Below, in pieces: positions 11,901 through 25,363 of a DNA stretch of 64,000 nt. The stretch comes from Smittium mucronatum. Lineage: Eukaryota; Kickxellomycota; Harpellomycetes; Harpellales; Legeriomycetaceae. Below the pieces are notes generated by a model. The model had not been told where the DNA came from and did not search any database. It saw nothing but the letters and a program-made list of their open reading frames with translations. The translations under genes and the position numbers were made by a program. Every line of letters starts with the position of its first letter. Position 1 is the stretch's first letter. Location: contig LSSL01007566.1 in the NCBI GenBank assembly GCA_001953115.1, positions 1 to 64,000 on the forward strand, given 5' to 3'.

Positions 11901-14900
11901 ATATAATTTGCTAAATCGACACCTATTCACTAAATTATGAGTTTTTTTTCAATCATATCGATATAGAGTAAAGTTAATGGATCTTACATAATTATTTAGA
12001 TTTTCAAATAAATTCAACACTTTTTAACTATCAATGTCAATACAATATCAACTTGGTATTTTTTAATTTTACACATAATACCTGACGGTTCCAAAATGCA
12101 ATTAGTTATGAATTATAAAAATTATAAGACACGAATTTATATTTTCTATTGGATATATTAATATTTCATTTTTTAGATTTCATTGTGGATTTTTTTAATT
12201 TTATAATATCTATAATATAAAATATGAAAAAAATTCTAAAAATTGGTCGTTTTTTTCTAAAATTTTTGAAAAAAAATTAAAAATCGGTTATAATATATAA
12301 AAATATCAATATAATAATATCCATAACTTTTCAATTAATATTTATTATTTAAAAAGCTGAATTATTTGATTTTTTCGCTTATTTATATCAAAATTAGAAA
12401 AAGATAAAATAAAGGAATATTTAGGAATATTTAACCACTAAAATTGAAATAAAACTCTTAAACTTGGAAAATCTCTTAGATAGGGAAAAATTGCTAAACT
12501 TCTAACCATAATGATTTTTTGAAAAATAAGATTCTCTTTATTTTTTTATATAATGAATGTTCCTAATTTAAATATACATAACTAAAGATATTTTACAGTT
12601 TTCCTGTAATAAATTTTTTATATCAATTTGTGTATTATTTAGGATCAAAATCAAAAAATTTAAATTAATAATCTCGGGAATCGTGATTATTTTTAGAAAA
12701 TAAATTTACTGCTATTCCAGTCTCTACGCCATATCAAACCTAAACTCAAAAAATGCAAAAATAATTTGGGAAAATTAAAAATGGTTGGGTAAGAGTTAAA
12801 TTTTGTTGGAGGAGTTTGATTATTATTATTTTTTTAAATCCGCATTATATATCAGCATCCTCGAATTATTATAAATTTTTTTTTGACTATCGTATATAAA
12901 AAGCTTTGGATGCCATATATTCCCAATATTTGCTAAGTTTTTTCAAATATTTTATAACTTTATTAGCTCTGATATCCTTGTAAAAATTTCGTTGAGCTTT
13001 TTTGAAATCGGTTTATAGCTATATCCTTTAGAATTTTCTGTTATCAATTACTAAAAAACGATAATTATTTTGAATCTTCATTAATAAAGTTAAATTGATT
13101 ACTATATTAGATACTTTTAAATAATATTTGGCAATTTATTGAGTGATATTAATCTCATTTTCTGAAGCAAGATGTATAATTGGTATATTATTTATTAACG
13201 AGCTATTTAATTAAATATCATCTAAATAAAAAACTTCATTGTGCCAAAAATTGTTTTTAAAAGTTGATTGAATTTTCGTGTTGGTTTTATATTTCATAAA
13301 TTTTATAAGCTGATTTTTTATTGGAGTTTGAATTTCTTATGTTTTCTCAATAATGGAATTCTTTCTATGACATCGTTAATCTTAATGATAATATATAAAA
13401 CTTCAGCTTTTTATAGTTCCAGATAAATAATATTCAGTAGTGATATAAATAAAAAATAGATTTTTATAATGTGTTCCTGAAAATTTGGATTTTTTTTTAG
13501 ATTTAGGGTGTTTTTTTTAACTAAATATTATCCACTTGCCACGGAATGGTATTCATAGAGAAAAAAATATGGCATAATATGAATAATTTTTTATTAAAGT
13601 ATTACTTTTTAAAAAAAGCTATTTTGATGAAGACGCCTGCTATAAAAAAATTTCACAAATCAAATTAAGTTTTAATTCAACAATTTTTAATTTTCTTATA
13701 GTTGGTTTTGCCTTTTATAAATCATTTTTACAATTTATGAATATTTCAGATACACTGAAACAATAAAAAAAGTGGAAGTTTTTTTTTGCAATAAGTTATG
13801 TTATATACATTTTTTTGAATTTTTTGTATATTAAAAATAGAAAAACTGAATTTCGTTAAAATTTTCAATCTTTTTTAAAAATAAAAAAGATATGTTTTAT
13901 TAAAACTTGATTAAAACATACGCGTGTTAAGATATATAAAAAGTCAAAATAAATATTTATTAAAAGAAATAAGAAAAATCTATTTACGCTAAATTAAAAT
14001 TTGATTTTGATTTTAAGAAATGGTTTTTTTATTATGACATCAAATAAGAACTCTTTTATTAGATATCTGATAAATGTCATATATAAATAATTTCAATATA
14101 GCTAGAATAATTCCATTAAAAAAATTATCAAAATATAATGAATCGGTGTTTTTATAAAGGACAAATTTCTATTGTTGATATTATTTTTTTTGTCAGAAGA
14201 TTAAAAAATTAAAATAAACCCTTCATATTTTTTTTATAAATATTCCTGATGTGGACATGGTTCTTTTTTGGGCCAAAATACTTTTTTTTAAAGTAGTTTT
14301 TAAATTTTTTTAAAATAAGACTAGCTAGGGCGGATATAACAGATAAAAATATCTATTAAAAATAAAATGGTATTTTTTTTAAAGATAAAACTTAGATTTT
14401 AATAATTAATTTGATTATAACAAGCTAAAAAACAATCACATAACTCTCTGAGTAGGCACCCATAAAGAAAATAAATAAATGTATCTCTGAGTAAATTTTT
14501 TTATTAAAAAATAATTATAAAAGGGTAAGGCTTTTCGCCAATATTTTTTTAAGCAAAGAAATACGCTTATTTTTACTCCTTTAAATAAAATTTATAAAAA
14601 ATAGGTGTCTATAGCACTTAACTAAGTAAAACACAAAATTGAATTATTTTAAAGAAACTATTTTAAAACAATAAAAACTTTTTTTAACCTATTTATGTTA
14701 TAAATGAAGATGATCGGGGCGGAATTTCAATTTATACTAGATTTTAACTATTCACATCACCATTTTCTAAAAAAGAAACATATCATTCTTCTCTTAGAAT
14801 TTTTGAAGAAGGGGATTTAAAATCAAGGCTGGAAATAGTATGAATTCATTTCATAAGTTATTTTAAAAAGGTGTTATATGCTTTTAGTAGGAGAATTATT

Positions 14901-15824
14901 TAATATATCTAAAGAATATATGAATGATTTAAAAAATATTCATGAACATTCCATATACTCACCATCAAAAATTTTATATATTCATTTATATTTTATCTAT
15001 GTATATTACTAGAAACCATCAACGAGATGAATTATAATCAATTATCAAGAAAATCTGAATGTAGAAATATTAGCCGTTAAATTTTTTGTTAAATACTTCG
15101 GATTTTTACTTTTAGGAAATTCAAATTTGGTAAATATTCTTAAATTTATACCTAATTTTTCTTGTTGGGTTCAATTAAATTATTTACAGAAATTTTTAAC
15201 TAGCCTCGCTATTGAGAGGCAGATCATGGTCAAAATAATATAACTTTATTTATACTCCGGCTTAACCAAATAAATTAGTAATTCCTGAAACTTGGACAAT
15301 ATGATAGGTATTAAATTATGATACTTTTCGTATTTATGGTTAAAAGGATTTCTATTTTTTCATATATTCCCTCAATTAGTGTTTTTTAGGCTCCCAATGC
15401 AACTGGAGGGTTCTTAAATACAATCATTACCTTATTCTGTATTTTAGGATATTATTTACTGGTTTTTTGTCAATAATTTATCACTGAAACATTCTTTGAG
15501 CTCTTAAATTATATGATGGGACTCGGCACTAACAAAATTTTCTTAATAGTGATATTTAGGATATGCCATTATTAAAATTAATAACTTTTTACTTAAGGAG
15601 ATCGAAAACACATTTTTTTTAAAATTAGAAAAGTATATTTAATTATAAAATATTGTAAAATGTATTTAGAAAAAAATCATTAACGTAATAAAAAAATATT
15701 ATATCTGTTATCACTGATGGTCAATTATTATTTCCTTCAAATCTATATTCAAGTCTTATTTTTTAAGCGAATACGGAGTAGGTTGGAGGTATCTTAGAGT
15801 TGTAAATACTATAAATCACACGAA
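5951..15824. other. AT-rich desert 1
   Basis: About 9.9 kb with no supported gene. Base composition falls steadily from 6 to 7.5 kb and then stays extremely AT-rich, with many A and T homopolymers. Small landmarks are a C-run near 6230-6239, a TA-repeat near 6632-6650, a 7-bp hairpin ACTTGTG/CACAAGT at 6395-6416, a hairpin AACAATG/CATTGTT at 6507-6527, a palindrome TCGAACGTTCGA at 7178-7189, and a TA microsatellite at 11615-11637. Slightly richer patches at 10.32-10.85 kb and 15.0-15.55 kb show broken open frames that I could not assign. Confidence 0.75.
11615..11637. repeat. TA microsatellite
   Basis: A pure run of about 11 TA dinucleotides inside desert 1. Confidence 0.85.
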
Positions 15825-18323
15825 TTAGATGTCCTCGTCCTCGTCCTCTTCACTTTCATCATCAGAAAAGGCAACCTCTACAGGATGTACTTTTTCATCA
15901 TCTACACCATCATCATCTTCCATTTCGCTATCCTCTTCATCATCATCATCTGAATCACTGTCCTCAGCATCATCATCTTCACTCTCGATCTCATTACCTT
16001 CTTCTTCACCTTCAGCACCACTTCCTTCATTCTCTTCGTCATCATCCGAAGTTTCATCAAATTCCATTTCAACATCACTATCTTCTGTGTTTAGTTTTTT
16101 TGTTGAATTGTCTTCTAGTTTTTCTATGTAAACTCTGGATTGTTTGGGGTTTGATAATTTGGAGCTTTCCTTAATTTCCTTTGCTCTCTCCATTTGAAGG
16201 GAAAGAAGCTCTATTTTACCTTTTAAAGTGTAAAAATGTTGCTGATATTGAACTCTTTGCATGATGTTAAAATAAAGGGTATCAAAAACTTTAGAAACAG
16301 TAGGGAGAGTGGATAAGTACGATGAGTGAATAGCAAGAACTGCCTTCAACCATGTGATTATACGGTTGGAGTTATTAGCGTTTCCAGTATACTTTATCAA
16401 ATAGTTTGTCAATTGGTGAATAAAAGGAAGCACTAGAGAAGCGGGTAGCTGAGAAACAGTTCCATGGACAATATGAGTGTCCTTAAAGAATCTCAGGACA
16501 GTGTTCATTAGGGTTTTGTCATTGGTGTTTATAGCCTGTGCCAACACTCTTACCAACGAGCTTGCGCTTTTGGGAGTATCGTTAATGGTAAAATTGGACT
16601 GAGACTCATTTACTAGGTGCGCGGATGTTTTCAACAATTCTTTGTTGCCAAGCTGCAAGCTGCGTAGTTTTTCCTCCATAGTGGGTCCAAACTCATTTAA
16701 GCTGGAGATTTCATTTGTGGTCCCTTTTTCCAAAATTGGATCAATAATAGTAGAATTGGATTCTGTATAGGTGTTGAATGAAAGCTTTTCCTTTTGTTCA
16801 GCAATCCTTTCTGATTTTGAATTAGACATTAAAAGACTGGAAGAGTTTTGATGTCTAATAAGGGTGGTGTTATCTATCAAGAATCCATCAGGAGTAGCCA
16901 TTCTTAGAGCTTCAAAGACAGGTTTCAAAATATTCCCCCATCCCAAAAGAATGGATCTACCATCCTTGTGAATATTATGGTCAAACTGAGCAAAAAGGAT
17001 CGGAATGGGAATTTTATCGGTACTGACAATCTTAATTATTCTATCACTAGTTCTATCTGGTCTAGCACTCGTTAATTTCTTAAATTCCAAATTCCACCAA
17101 AATGGAGCCTCACCGGTTTCAGTGATGGCTATTACGGACCCGCTCTTAGTGCTAGTTTCCAAGAGCAATACCTCGTTTTCTACAGACAAGACTGACAATG
17201 TAGTAGAAGATGGCATTACAGAACTACAATCCCAACAGTTAATAAAGCGGGCTGATTCTGATACTGAGTATAATACTTTCTCCTGGTGACCCCACTTAAT
17301 AGAACTTATAGGACTGGAGTGACCTTCGTAAGTCATAATCTTGGATTTGGAAGAGGCATCCCACACTTGAATTATGTGACTACAAATAACAATTCTTTTT
17401 CCGTCGCTAGAAACGATCATCTTTTTAGCATTTTTCAAACCGGTCTTAATCTCGCTATTAAAATAAAATATTAAAATTAAGGGAATTATAAATAGTGATT
17501 AAGTGTAAATAATATAAAAAATAAAGTTACGCTAATGGAGTACAGGAAAGGATATCCCACTTGACGATAGTTCCAGAAACATCACAAGACCAGCATCGAA
17601 TCCTATTCTCGGTTTTTAAAAAACAAATATCCACAATAGGGGAAGAATGAGCGCCATCCAAGGAGCCTATGATCTTTTCATTAGAAGGTGAGTACAAGAA
17701 TATACTTCCATTCGCTAAACCCATTCCTAAAATTAATGATGTTCCGGCTATTTCAGAAAGATCCAATTTAGTTGGGCTTTCAGAGATGATGTTTCCAGAT
17801 TTTCCTCTTTTGTTGGCCTAGGAAAAAGTAAACATAAACGAATTTTTTTGATTGATTTTCATAAATTAGGGAAGGAATAAAATTAAAAAAGATTGGGATA
17901 AAAATAGAAAAAATTTTCTCTCGATTTACTTACTCTTTCATTTGATTCAGGATTATCTAATATTGCTCCCCAGGATATGCAATTTATTTTTTTGAGATAC
18001 TCGGAATATTCCAAACCTTTTTGTGAATCCAAATCTTTGGAGAGTATATTGAGTGATTTATCCTTTGCAGAGAAATCTGACACCATACCCCCTGTAGATC
18101 TATCTAAAATTCTAAGGCGATCTCGATCTATACCCTGACTAACTAAAGCTACCAACGTCTGTGTATTTTTTAACCCGGGTATTTGGTTGCTAAAAGCAAA
18201 TAGCTGTTTATATCCTTCTTGTGACTTCTGTCTTTGTGATGCGAGTGTATTTTCCATTGCTACACTTTTTCCTTTGCCTTTATTGGCACCCGGGCCCCTT
18301 TTATTATTATTCTTTTTGATCAT
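15825..18323 (-). CDS. UTP5: U3 snoRNP / t-UTP protein Utp5 (WDR43 homologue)
   Basis: Three exons from the high end: 18323-17934, 17817-17531 and 17454-15825, with introns of 116 bp (donor GTAAGT) and 76 bp, giving 768 residues. Yeast Utp5 and human WDR43 are 640-680 residues. The protein belongs to the t-UTP subcomplex of the nucleolar small-subunit processome, which links rDNA transcription to 18S rRNA processing. The N-terminal half is a degenerate WD40 propeller, with pieces such as CWSCDVSGTIVKWDI and YEGHSSPISSIKWG. Residues 521-651 form the Utp12-type helical domain (SLVRVLAQAINTNDK, then ITWLKAVLAIHSSYL). Residues about 681-768 are an almost pure Asp/Glu/Ser tail typical of nucleolar proteins. 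A Lys-rich N-terminus (MIKKNNNKRG) precedes the propeller. It stands alone in its island. Splice frames agree exactly (390 + 287 + 1630 nt). Confidence 0.9.
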
Positions 18324-18748
18324 GATGCTCTAATACCGTTGTTATTATTTAAGTGCGTATCTGGAATTTAGAAAATTCGTGGTGTAAGCTTTCGATATGA
18401 AAAGAATAAAACTCAGTAAGACAAACTATAATTTAAAAAATCCCTGAATGAAAACGGGTCCGTATATCGTTGAGCTGTATAACAAGACACACCGGAGATG
18501 TATTTGTGAAGTGAGTTTAATTGCGATTTTTAGTAAAACTTCAAGCAGATTGGATCAAACGGGTTTCTATAAGCCTATTTTGAAAACTTAAAGAAAAAAA
18601 AACCTAATATTCCACCCAGAATAGAAACTCTACTTTTAGTTTAAACTTTATTGCTCCTTAGTTGTAACAGAAAAAATTCGTGTAAAAAATAGTAAAAAAA
18701 TTTTTTTTTTTTAATTATTTGCAAATTTTCATTATATGATCCCATTAA
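18324..18748. promoter_or_regulatory. UTP5 upstream region
   Basis: Promoter side of UTP5, with moderate GC up to about 18550, then homopolymer-rich sequence. No specific element was recognised. Confidence 0.4.
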
Positions 18749-19827
18749 GTGATCTGTGATTCCATTCGTAAATTAATATTGTATTCATTTATCTATTGGA
18801 TTTTGATTTATTTATATGCGAATGGAATAATCTTTGAATTAAATATATTTGGTTTTTGGCAAATAACATTATTTATAACTTGTAAATACTTCATGGATAG
18901 CCAAATCAAAACCATAATCAGTAAAACCAAATCAAGCCCTTTACTTTATTCGAGCCCCGATTTGCTATCAATTAATCAACTGATTTTGAACTTCTATTTC
19001 ATTTGAGGCCGAAAGAATATATTAGCCAACCACAAGATTGAGAAGCCATAGGGCCTAAAATCAAATAAAACGGGGCTGAGATTATAACTAAAACCGCTAC
19101 AATATCTAGTTAAAGTCGACTCGAAGAGTCTCACAGCTGCGAAATTTCCTAATATTCCAAACCATATGCTGTTAATAAGGTACACCGGTTCGAGTTAAAA
19201 TAATGTTAAATAAAAAATTTTTGTAACATCAAACAAGTAGCAATAGAAGTAGGAATTAGAAATACCTCTAACCCCATAATCATATTTCTAATAACTTTTA
19301 AAATAGCCAAAAAAAGCTATTCTACATTCATTTTTTGTAAATATATATATGTATATATATATACATCCTATTTTTAGACACAGAAGTAAGGTAATTAAAT
19401 CGGTTTAATTTAAGTGTGTGGAAGTATTTTATCAATTATCGACCTTTCATATAGTGATACTAACATAGTATATATCACCATTATAGGCACCAAATTTTGG
19501 TGATATTTAGACTCTAGAAGCGGAATAGAGATAAAAATAAAATTCGAAGAAATGCTTGGTGTATCCGCCGAAAATACACTGTTAAAATTACTGCTTGATT
19601 TAAAGAGAATATCCTCATTGTTCAGTCGTTTTAACTTCATATTTTAAGAAAAAATCAAACCAATGGATCTCTGCATTTGGCTAGGTATAAAAGAATTTTC
19701 AAATACCGGAGCAAATGAGTTCCTATTAAAATATGGTTAAAAGTTTGAAGAAAAAGGTCCAATAGCTCGGAGATTTTATTTATCATAAAACCTAATATAT
19801 ATTTATAAACTAATACTAAAATTAACT

Positions 19828-19950
19828 ATGGGATCAAGAATAAAGTCTTGCAAGAATGGGCTGAGTTACATCAATTTAGAGTATAAAACCCGACATGAAT
19901 CGGGAATTAGAAGTTTTATCCCTGGCTTCTCACGAACCAAAACGCCATGA
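19828..19950 (+). CDS. Possible small ORF (40 residues), function unknown
   Basis: An ATG-started, 40-residue frame of balanced composition (begins MGSRIKSCKNG, ends FSRTKTP) in a GC-richer patch of the desert. It is rich in Lys and Arg. The same DNA holds a small GC hairpin, CCCGA paired with TCGGG. It is too short to call by similarity and may be a remnant of a mobile element or chance. Confidence 0.15.
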   Translation: MGSRIKSCKNGLSYINLEYKTRHESGIRSFIPGFSRTKTP

Positions 19951-20424
19951 ATATTAAAAACCTTTATTTCAATTCAAAAATATATATTTCAATTTTACAG
20001 ATATCCGAGAACAATATAAATGTTTTTTTTTCAAAAAAATCACTTAAAGCTCAACAAAAAAAATCAAAAAAAAAAAAATTATATTAACCCCACAAATATG
20101 AGATTTACAAACTTTTGAGAATTTAAAGCATTAAATAGTTGTTTTTTTTTAGATTCTATTAAATAATGAAAATAATAATAATAATTTCTACTATGGAGGA
20201 CTTATAGGTATCAAAAAAGAAAGGGTATATAACATTAGTAAAAAACTTGCTTAATTTCCTCAATAATGGTCTATGAATCGATAATATGAAAAAAGAACCT
20301 CCACGAATCATTATTATTCAGCAGCCAATAAAAAAAATCATATTATTTACTTTATGTACGTTTTATTTGATTTGATGTAACACAAATGTGCTAAAGGTTA
20401 TAAATATATATATTTATATTTATA

Positions 20425-20820
20425 TGTGGAGGTGTTGTGCATTCGGTGTAGTTTTGGAGGCTCAAGATGTCAGCTTTACCAACCACACTTTTAGTAACAA
20501 CTTGTTTTTTAGTTTAAGATTATTATTCTAGAGGTTACATTACAATAAAATATAATAAATGGACAGGATTTTGTATTATAAGTAATAATAAAATGTTAAG
20601 AAATGTAGTGTCATCAAATACTCAAGCATCTTTAAGAAATAAATTAGGTACGAAAGTGTATCTTAAAAATTCCACACTATGTCTTTGGTCTTTACTCACG
20701 GGTTCTTATACGCCTTATTTATTAAGAATTCTGTATTTAAGTTCCCAAGATCAAAGGAGCTTCCTTAATATCCTTTCTATAAATAGTAAACCTCTTTGTA
20801 TTCAGGACTTGTAATTTATT
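20425..20820 (+). other. GC-richer island with a 73-codon ORF, possible element remnant
   Basis: This begins TGTGGAGGTGTTGTG and contains an ATG-started frame at 20593-20814 (begins MLRNVVSSNTQASLRNKLG, ends KPLCIQDL). GC is well above that of the flanks on both sides. The TG start would fit an LTR edge, but I find no matching copy, no CA end with a target duplication, and no recognised protein. Confidence 0.2.
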
Positions 20821-22423
20821 TTATTTAAGGTAAACCCAGATCACTATTGGTTTAATAACATTAGTACTGATTTCATTCATCATGAATGAATAGATATATA
20901 AAGAAAATATTCCTTTGATTTCAATGCCAAATGTGAAATCACTTACACATATACAATAAAATAGACCATTTTTAAACGATAAAATATACCTACCTTTAAA
21001 ATAATCTATATACAAAAAAGAGTCTGAATTCTTGCCAAAATCATAATTAATCGCTTAAAATCGGACTTATATTTAATTTTTTAGGGTCTTTGATCATTAA
21101 AAAGTCATGAAATAAGAGCATTGTTAGAAATCTCAAGTTTTAATTTTTCCAATATCTTGTATGGTCCCTATTTTTGTTCTGAATTAATTTTGATACTCTT
21201 TAAAAATTATATTTGAGTCAAATTGACCCATTGCAATATGCCTATATATTCATAGACATTTTTAGAGCTTTATAATTGTGCACTTGATATATATAATATA
21301 TAACCCAAAACCGATATTAGTGTTTAGCTCCTAATATTTAATTAAAAAAATATGTCCATATCCAAAAAACATATTATTTCATTTCATTTTTATTTTTTAA
21401 ATTCAATCATATATTTCTCTTTGAAATTTTTTTCTTATTAAAAAATTAAAATATATTAGACGAAAAAAAAAAAAGAAACAATAAAAAATATCTCCAATAA
21501 TAAGATGCGAACAACTTTGGCTATACAATTTATCGAAATTTTATTTCAATTTTTTTATTGGAATTATCTGATCCAGTTAATCGCCTTCTTTTATTACAGA
21601 TCTTTTCATTAAGATAATACAGTCAAAATTTAAATAAAACATTCTATAAAAAAAACATTCTAGGTAAAATGATCCCATTTCAAGGTTTTAGTATATGTAC
21701 ATATGGAAAAGTATTAAAATCGTATATACTGAAAGAATACAAACTATAATTGTTTTTATGATCCTTTAAAACTAAACACTTTGACTTGGATTAAATTCTT
21801 TATCAAGAAAAATTATTTAGATAAGAGCTTTTTGGAACTTTTTTTTAAAAAGATTGATTGATTAAAACTATGAAATTATGCGAAAAAGATATAAAAAATT
21901 AAAAATAATGCCTTTCAAAATAAAAAAATTTAATTTCCTCTTAAAAATAATAAATATTGGTTTCTTATTATCTACTCGTGTAATATCTTTTAGTATAAAG
22001 CGGCTCTAGATTTGAATAAAGAAGTTAGATGATGAGAAAAAATTTATATTCCTTCGCATAATAATAATCGTGTAAATATGGGCTCAATATCGAATATTCA
22101 CGATTTTAAATATTTTTTCAATAGAAAAAAAAGGGTTTTATAAATGGTGATAAACTAGAACTGTAAATATGAACTATTATTCTCAGCATTTGTTTTTAAT
22201 TTTTAAATATTATTATGATATTCATAAACTAACAAAATCTGTAATAGATATTTTACAAAAAAGTTTAAAACTACACAGCTTATATAACAAATTTTATGAA
22301 ATTTTTATATTATTTTATTTATGAAAAACTTTATGAAAGTAATTAAACTTTTTTTTTTTAAAAAAAATGTACAGATATTTAAATAGGCTTCATAAAAATT
22401 ATTAAAAAATATAATCAAAGATA

Positions 22424-22447
22424 ATTTTATGCTAAATTTTATGCTAA
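22424..22447. repeat. Tandem 12-bp duplication
   Basis: The unit ATTTTATGCTAA occurs twice in a row, followed by a partial third copy. Probably replication slippage. Confidence 0.8.
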
Positions 22448-25321
22448 ATTTTATTTATTAACATTGGTCTAAACACTACTATAAACTCATTTACCAGCTG
22501 CTACATACATAATACATAATAATATCATTTTTTAAATACCAAAATATCAAAAAAAATCTAATAAGAAATTAAAATTTCTGTCCTATTGGGGGGTGGGGAG
22601 GAGTAAACTGTATCCTGTCGTTATAGAGTTAGTATTTTGGTATTTATGCTTGACTAAATTTATATATTCTATAAGATTTTAGACTAAAATAGTTTTATTT
22701 ATAATTATATTTCTAATATTAGATAACATATAATCTATCAATTGTAAAATAATAGTTTTAAGAAATATTTATATAAGCAAATAAATACATATTATTGCAT
22801 ATTTTATCGTTTATTTTGGTATCTTTTAACATATTTAAATTTATAGTCCTATTTTAGTAATTTTTTTAAAAATAAAATTGATAAATTCCTCAATAAGAAA
22901 AATTATAGACCTCATACCTCAACTTTAGAAAAAACTAGGATTTAAAATTGCCGATTTAATTTTGAATATTAAATTTTTTTTGATTTACTGCTATGAAAAA
23001 TCCTTGTCCAAAAACCTTTATTCATACGAAAATTGATTATTGATATTATACATAAAACATGATTTTATGATAATTTTATTTTATATACCCAAATTCGGCG
23101 TTTAATATTTTTATTCTGCATAAAATAAAATTTTGATAAAATTTATGTATCTTAATTATTTTAAAAAAAAATTACATCAAAATTTTCTAAAACTCTCAAA
23201 GATAATTTTATACTAATAAATTAGGCGTGGTTAAAGAATATATGCCAAAAAAAATGTTTAAATGTGTGATATTGATATTTTTATGGTCGCATTATCATTT
23301 TATTATTATATTTTTAAAGCCTCAACACCCTTTTATAACTCAAAGATATATTTAAATTTTAAAAAAATAGAAAAAAATCATTATTAATTAATATTTTGGG
23401 CATTATATGAATAAATAAAAAAAATTTGGGCTTTTATACCCAATTTTATTCCAATAAGTATATTAATTACGATAAAAATAGTCAAATATATTTCATATAA
23501 TATTTTCTAAAATGGTAGAACTGTATTTTTTTGTTGATATTATCTTTTTATTATGCTAATTTGGTTATAAAATCTTCCTAAATAAAATTTAAGCCTAATT
23601 ATGATTTAAAAATTAAATATTAAGAACTAAAAAACCGTAAAACAATGCAATTATTTTCTGGAAAATATCCCACTAACTAAATTTTTTGTCAAAAATTTAA
23701 ATATGAATAAATTATGACATTTAATATAAAGCCTTATCACAAAATTTGAACGGATAAGTTATGAGAAAAAAAGAATTAATGATATCATTCTAGTTTTTTT
23801 ATAAAAAAAATATGTATATTGGACAATACGTATATTATAGTTTATAAACCAAAAAAAATGTTTAGAGGTAGTAATAATACATGTGGAGTGTGTGTTAGAT
23901 AAGCACTATTTAAAAATTATTTACGATAGGTTCTATAAAACCAGAGTGACTTGATTGTAACACGTTTTTTCTTTTCTTTTTTAACTTTGATTCAGTTCAA
24001 AAAAATTAAGTTGAAATTTTTTTCTGACTGGTAAAAAACTCCTTGGTTTAACATGTATTATTAGTAAGTGCCGATTAGCTATATATTTTTTTCTTATCCT
24101 GATTGTAATCATATCTAAACCTCAACTGAAATCAAACTTATAATTTCTTAAAATATTAAAATATTGCTTATAAAATAGAGATTTTTTTATGTGATATTTC
24201 TTTTGCAGATCAACACTTTTTTTCTTAAAATCTTAAAAGTCAATATTAGAACTGCAATTGATTGGAATAATAATATTTTATTGATTCTAAATAAGAGCAT
24301 GTATAACAAAAAATGAAAATACCATTATATTTGAAATAGTCATTTCAAATTTTTTATTCATAATTATTTTTTAAATCAAGAAAATCACTACAAATAAAAA
24401 TGATGCTTCTATAGTGATGTTGTAATATAATTTGAAGCCAGAAAAGAGTATCCCATACATTTTTTGAAGAACCTGGTCAAAATTCAAAAAAAATAGCATT
24501 AGTTTATTTAGTAAAAAACCCCAAATATTAACTGTTATTGTATGAAAAATATTACAATATGATCCTATAAAATTACTAATACAGAAGTTATTTTATTTTC
24601 AGTGCACTATATTATATAAGTTCAGATTAGTGTATTAAATTAGAACTAGTTTATTTTATTTTATTTTAAAGATCTTATTAACTGAAAAGAAATTAATTTC
24701 TATATTTAGTTAAAAATAAATTAGTCTGAATGGATAATTTATGTTCCCAGTGCATATTTTCAGCTTAATAAACATAAAAAGCCTTTTTTTCATATATAAT
24801 TTTGCATTGGGTCTATTTTGATTAATATGTTCTGATTTTAATAACTGTTTAAAATAAGTTTAATTGAATTATAGCAAAAATAAATAGCAAATTAAAAAAT
24901 AGGAGGTTATAAACGATAAATATTCGGCTCGATCTCATGATACTCTATAATTGACAACTTTCTTTATCCATCAATAGGCTATGAAAAAAAATAAGTTTTT
25001 TGACAATTTTCTCAATCAATTTTTTTTTATCGGATAAATTAAATTAGAAAAAACTTGCTTTATATTTAAAAAAATCCATTTCCATATTGTAAAAAGTTAA
25101 TAAAAAAAAAAGGCTTATTTTTTCAATTAAAATTGTTGGAGAGGTAGTAAGGCCACAGATACATTTTTTAAATCCAATTATCTTCAAAATCACCAAAATA
25201 TCATAGTAAATTGTACTTTAATGTACTGTCAAAATATTTTAATAGCACTTATATTTTCAATAACCAATAAATTTTTATTTTCTTAAAAAAGCATTAAGAT
25301 ACCAAATCTAAATTAGTAAAC

Positions 25322-25324
<3 letters not shown>

Positions 25325-25360
<36 letters not shown>
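25325..25360. repeat. AT microsatellite (36 bp)
   Basis: A pure run of 18 AT dinucleotides. It is followed by an unusually GC-rich short patch (about 25361-25430) for this desert. Confidence 0.9.

Positions 25361-25363
<3 letters not shown>

Noticed and set aside
15829..16131. Poly-Ser ORF on the + strand
   Set aside because: It is the antisense of the Asp/Glu-rich tail of UTP5.
18994..19185. 63-codon minus-strand ORF
   Set aside because: It starts with GTG and lacks a known motif; it may be a remnant but is not supported as a gene.
19160..19195. tRNA B-box-like GGTTCGAGTT
   Set aside because: No cloverleaf can be folded around it.
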